Shown: positions 5,844 through 8,091 of the stretch, in pieces
Layout of the letters: each line of letters opens with the position of its first letter
Numbering within the stretch: the first letter of the stretch is position 1
Assembly: GCA_913045265.1 (NCBI GenBank)
Contig: CAJWQX010000085.1
Span: forward strand, 1 to 8,091
Direction: 5' to 3'
DNA from: UBA11889 sp002313255
GTDB lineage: Bacteria > Pseudomonadota > Gammaproteobacteria > Pseudomonadales > Azotimanducaceae
DNA: 8,091 nt
Program-made: the position numbers and the translations under genes
The notes under the pieces: model-generated
The model's database searches: none
What the model was told of the DNA's origin: nothing
The model's input: only the letters and a program-made list of their open reading frames with translations

Positions 5844-6788
5844 TCAGTCCTCACCGGATCCGCTATCCGACTGATCGGACTTTTTCTTCGGCTCCATACC
5901 CGCGACAGGGCGGTCCTTGGGTGCGCTCTCGTAGGCCCCTCGAAAATCCCGGAATGGGCCATCACGCCACTCGAGCGCGGCCTTCAGACCTTCATCACGT
6001 ACCCGACGGCCCCATTCCGATCCCGCCGCGCGCATCGCACTCAAAGCCTGTATTTCCGTTCCCGAGTGCAACCCCTCGCGGATACCCATTGTTTCGTATT
6101 GACGATTAACCGACCGCTTGGAATACATCAGCATTTCGTTGTCCACGTGCGCCATCCGGCGCGCGAATTTTTCGGTAAAGGCTCCCAACTCTTCCTTAAC
6201 CACGGCATAGTTAGCCCAACCGAGACGTTCCATTTCATTGCCCGAAAACGAATCACCCACGTACGCGAATTCTCGAGCCTTCGCCGGAGGCAGTAGCCAC
6301 GGGGTCCACATCATATCCATCGTTGTCATTGCCCGGACCGGGGGATATCCAATCTGGGCATCTTCAGCAACAATCCGAAAATCACACACCGACGCCAACT
6401 CCGTCCCGCCGGCCAAACAGTGTCCCTGAATTTGGGCGACAACGGGCTTAGCAAGCTCCCATATCGTCCAGTTCGTCATGACCACGTGTCTCGCCCATTG
6501 CTGATTTCCAGGATGCGTCGTGCCCGTCCGCGGTAGTTTCGATCGCGGATCAACAAATAGGTCATCGTCAGCAGATCGTGCCGGCGTTAAGTCATAGCCC
6601 GCCGAAAACGATCGTCCCGCGGCCCGCAAAACGATCACTCCAATCTGGTCGTCGGCCTCAGCCTCCCGCATCGCCTCCATCAACTCACCACGCAGGTTAT
6701 TGCTGAGTGCGTTAAGCTTTTCCGGTCGATTCAGCGTGATGTACGCCAATCGCTCGTCGGTTTCATACAAGACATCTCGTAATTCCAT
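5844..6788 (-). CDS. Enoyl-CoA hydratase/isomerase (crotonase) family protein
   Basis: A 314-residue crotonase-fold protein expected to act on an acyl-CoA thioester in the cytoplasm. Near the N-terminus is LNRPEKLNALS (residues 19-29); the first oxyanion-hole segment is SFSAGYDL (A63-G64); the second is GHCLAGGTELA with G127. E130 aligns with Glu144 of rat enoyl-CoA hydratase, but the second catalytic glutamate (rat Glu164) is replaced by P150 in GYPPVRAM. A classical hydratase mechanism is thus doubtful; isomerase, hydrolase or another crotonase chemistry is possible. It is longer than the usual 260 or so residues because of a segment at about 70-105 and a charged C-terminal tail (KKKSDQSDSGSGED). 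The ATG at 6788 was chosen because AAGGGGG precedes it at 6794-6800 and the family N-terminus begins there; the frame stays open to 6965, but that would overlap the divergent LLM gene. First gene of the operon with the SDR. Confidence 0.92.
   Translation of the reverse strand: MELRDVLYETDERLAYITLNRPEKLNALSNNLRGELMEAMREAEADDQIGVIVLRAAGRSFSAGYDLTPARSADDDLFVDPRSKLPRTGTTHPGNQQWARHVVMTNWTIWELAKPVVAQIQGHCLAGGTELASVCDFRIVAEDAQIGYPPVRAMTTMDMMWTPWLLPPAKAREFAYVGDSFSGNEMERLGWANYAVVKEELGAFTEKFARRMAHVDNEMLMYSKRSVNRQYETMGIREGLHSGTEIQALSAMRAAGSEWGRRVRDEGLKAALEWRDGPFRDFRGAYESAPKDRPVAGMEPKKKSDQSDSGSGED
5848..5852 (-). promoter_or_regulatory. Ribosome binding site of the SDR gene
   Basis: GAGGA on the minus strand, 10 nt before the GTG at 5837. 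It overlaps the last codons of the crotonase gene, so the two genes are translationally close. It supports the GTG start. Confidence 0.7.
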
Positions 6789-6793
6789 AAATA

Positions 6794-6800
6794 CCCCCTT
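6794..6800 (-). promoter_or_regulatory. Ribosome binding site of the crotonase gene
   Basis: AAGGGGG on the minus strand ends 5 nt before the ATG at 6788. It decides between this start and a longer open frame reaching 6965. Confidence 0.75.
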
Positions 6801-6818
6801 CCAATGGATTCCATGATA

Positions 6819-6832
6819 ACGCCTTATGGCGT
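6819..6832. repeat. Inverted repeat ACGCC-TTAT-GGCGT in the divergent spacer
   Basis: Perfect 5-nt arms with a 4-nt spacer sit in the middle of the 80-nt region between the divergent crotonase and LLM genes. The position suits an operator that would control both directions, but the arms are short and chance is not excluded. Confidence 0.35.
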
Positions 6833-6856
6833 CGGCGAAATCCACCGCCTTTACGG

Positions 6857-6862
6857 TATCAT
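6857..6862 (+). promoter_or_regulatory. Candidate -10 box for the LLM gene (leaderless start)
   Basis: TATCAT differs from TATAAT at one base. Counting its last base as -7 puts +1 on the A of the ATG at 6869, and no Shine-Dalgarno site precedes that ATG, so a leaderless transcript is possible. There is no good -35 box at the right distance, so support is limited. Confidence 0.3.
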
Positions 6863-6868
6863 CGTGAC

Positions 6869-7867
6869 ATGCTCCCACGCCTCGATCTCTCTCAATGCGG
6901 CCGTTCGATCGCTGAAAACGTTGACCTTGTTCGACGCGCTGAAGCACTCGGCTGGGAAGGGGCATGGGTCTCTGAAATTACGGGCACCGATGCCGTGACC
7001 GCGGCCGCTTCCATCGCCGGAGCGTTAACCAAAGGGCGAGTCGGATCAGCCATCTTCCCGATGCAAACTCGGGACCCGTTGTTGCTTGCCATGACCGCCG
7101 CCAGCCTCAGCGACATGGCAGCCGGCGGATTCGTGCTCGGACTGGGCACCAGCACGCCGATCATTATTCAGGACTGGCACGCAACACCCTGGGGCGACTC
7201 GCCCCTCACTCTAACTCGCGAATGCGTGGAATTGGTCCGCCGATTCTTCGCCGGGGAGCGAGTGACGACGGAATCGGGCCGATGGTTGTATCGCCGAGCC
7301 TCCTTAACGACGACGCCAAAATCCACGGTTCCAATCTATCTGGCAGCCTTGAACGACCGTATGTTGCAACTCGCAGGAGAGATTGCAGACGGCGTCATCC
7401 TAAACTTCGTCAGCGTTGGCGATCTTGTCCATGCAAAAGGGAAAATTGCCGAAGGCGCCCGTCGCGTCGGTCGATCACTGGAGAATTTTGAATACGTGAT
7501 CTTTTTTCGATCGACGGTTACCGAAGACTACGAACTAGTTCGCGAACGATACCAACGTGAACTACTTACCTACGTGATGGCCCCCGTCTACCAAAAAATG
7601 TTCGCTCGCGAAGGACATGCGGAACTCTGCAAAGAAATTCAAACGCTCTGGCGCGCCGGCGAAAGGGAAACAGCGCTGGCGACCGTACCGGAGACATTTA
7701 TTCGTGACCGAACCTTGATTGGTAGCACAACCGACATTCACGCGCGTCTTGCGGAGTACCAAGAGGCGGGGCTCGATTCAAGCATGATTTTCCCTGTCGC
7801 CATCCCCGCCAACGATTATTTCGATGACACCCTAAGAACCATCGAAGCGTTAGCGCCGGAGAGCTAG
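6869..7867 (+). CDS. LLM-class (luciferase-like) flavin- or F420-dependent oxidoreductase
   Basis: A 332-residue protein with a bacterial luciferase-like TIM-barrel pattern. Seen: AENVDLVRRAEALGWEGAWVSE at the N-terminus (quoted in part as RAEALGWEGAWVSE), a strand-helix region with GSAIFPMQTRDP and AMTAASLSDMAAGGFVLGLGTSTP (core LGLGTS at residues 90-95), then PIYLAALNDRMLQLAGEIADGVILNF, and a C-terminal segment IGSTTDIHARLAEYQEAGLD that is common to the LLM family. Such enzymes use FMN or F420 in two-electron redox reactions or monooxygenation; the cofactor cannot be decided here. The ATG at 6869 has no clear ribosome binding site, but no better start exists upstream in frame. It is divergent from the crotonase/SDR operon across 80 nt and is followed after 2 nt by a PhyH-family gene, with which it is surely co-transcribed. 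Substrate unknown. Confidence 0.88.
   Translation: MLPRLDLSQCGRSIAENVDLVRRAEALGWEGAWVSEITGTDAVTAAASIAGALTKGRVGSAIFPMQTRDPLLLAMTAASLSDMAAGGFVLGLGTSTPIIIQDWHATPWGDSPLTLTRECVELVRRFFAGERVTTESGRWLYRRASLTTTPKSTVPIYLAALNDRMLQLAGEIADGVILNFVSVGDLVHAKGKIAEGARRVGRSLENFEYVIFFRSTVTEDYELVRERYQRELLTYVMAPVYQKMFAREGHAELCKEIQTLWRAGERETALATVPETFIRDRTLIGSTTDIHARLAEYQEAGLDSSMIFPVAIPANDYFDDTLRTIEALAPES
7858..7863 (+). promoter_or_regulatory. Ribosome binding site of the PhyH-family gene
   Basis: GGAGAG ends 6 nt before the ATG at 7870 and lies within the last codons of the LLM gene. It fixes the start of the downstream gene. Confidence 0.75.
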
Positions 7868-7869
7868 CA

Positions 7870-8091
7870 ATGCTTACCGAAACACAACGAGCAAGCTACC
7901 AAGCCAACGGTTATTTGCTGCTTTCAGGGCTTGTCGACACCGACTCACTCGAACGCTACAACCATCGATTCATCGAATTTGTTGAGGGTGCGGCAACACC
8001 AGTCAGCGAGATGAAACTCATGCAGGACGTTATGGTCGCTAAGGGTGCAGTCACACCGCACACTCCGCTGCACGCTATCAATAAGCTACTA
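7870..8091 (+). CDS. Phytanoyl-CoA dioxygenase (PhyH) family protein, 5' part (cut by right edge)
   Basis: Seventy-four codons are open from ATG 7870 to the window edge with no stop. The N-terminus LTETQRASYQANGYLLLSGLV is the usual PhyH opening (a helix, then a strand with GYLLLSGL), followed by VMVAKGAVTPHTPLHAINKL, which fits the region of PhyH proteins before the first iron ligand. PhyH proteins are Fe(II)/2-oxoglutarate oxygenases with very varied substrates in environmental bacteria. The iron-binding HxD...H residues and the 2-oxoglutarate arginine would lie beyond the window, so activity cannot be judged. Two-nucleotide spacing from the LLM gene and a good ribosome binding site indicate one operon. 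Family call is fairly sure despite truncation. Confidence 0.78.
   Translation, partial: MLTETQRASYQANGYLLLSGLVDTDSLERYNHRFIEFVEGAATPVSEMKLMQDVMVAKGAVTPHTPLHAINKLL

Noticed and set aside
6789..6965. N-terminal extension of the crotonase frame to a start at 6965
   Set aside because: It would overlap the start of the divergent LLM gene, and the ATG at 6788 has a strong ribosome site and the normal family N-terminus.
1..8091. Mobile elements, CRISPR array, tRNA or rRNA genes
   Set aside because: No transposase or integrase sequence, no regularly spaced repeats, and no tRNA-like T-loop or rRNA segments were seen on either strand.

Overview
The window reads as a stretch of moderately GC-rich chromosome from a Gram-negative bacterium. 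Two things point to an outer membrane: a DUF5916-type beta-barrel protein and a small lipoprotein with a clean lipobox. The gene mix (GMC dehydrogenase with a gluconate-dehydrogenase-subunit-3-like partner, TauD-type and PhyH-type dioxygenases, luciferase-like oxidoreductase, crotonase, SDR) resembles the accessory catabolic repertoire of marine or other environmental Proteobacteria, perhaps Gammaproteobacteria. This placement is inferred from gene families only. There are no RNA genes, CRISPR arrays, transposases or phage genes.

Layout. 1-1448 (+): 3' part of an outer-membrane DUF5916 protein that enters from the left edge. 1549-3648 (+): GMC flavoprotein and its small partner, 9 nt apart, with no cytochrome gene and no Tat signal on either. 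3649-3880: a 232-nt spacer with a sigma70-like promoter, a perfect 7+7 inverted repeat over its -10 box, and two further hairpins. 3881-5007 (+): a TauD/TfdA-family Fe(II)/2-oxoglutarate dioxygenase followed after 2 nt by a 106-residue lipoprotein of unknown function. 5064-6788 (-): an enoyl-CoA hydratase/isomerase-family protein and then an SDR, 6 nt apart, convergent with the lipoprotein gene. 6789-6868: an 80-nt divergent control region. 6869-8091 (+): an LLM-class oxidoreductase and, after 2 nt, the 5' end of a phytanoyl-CoA dioxygenase (PhyH) family gene cut by the right edge.

How the genes may fit together. The right half (crotonase, SDR, LLM, PhyH) looks like a divergently transcribed catabolic module in which oxygenases or flavoenzymes activate a substrate and a crotonase plus a dehydrogenase process CoA- or alcohol-type intermediates. 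The left half is an alcohol- or sugar-oxidising GMC pair next to an outer-membrane protein. No substrate can be named from sequence alone.

Points deserving attention are: apparent one-base frameshifts at the N-terminal side of the DUF5916 and TauD genes, both beside short T runs; a crotonase with only one of the two classical catalytic glutamates; an SDR with an extra segment of about 14 residues before the catalytic Tyr; and the structured promoter/leader upstream of the TauD gene. I see no clearly new molecular system here; the most unusual elements are the structured leader and the dioxygenase-lipoprotein pair.
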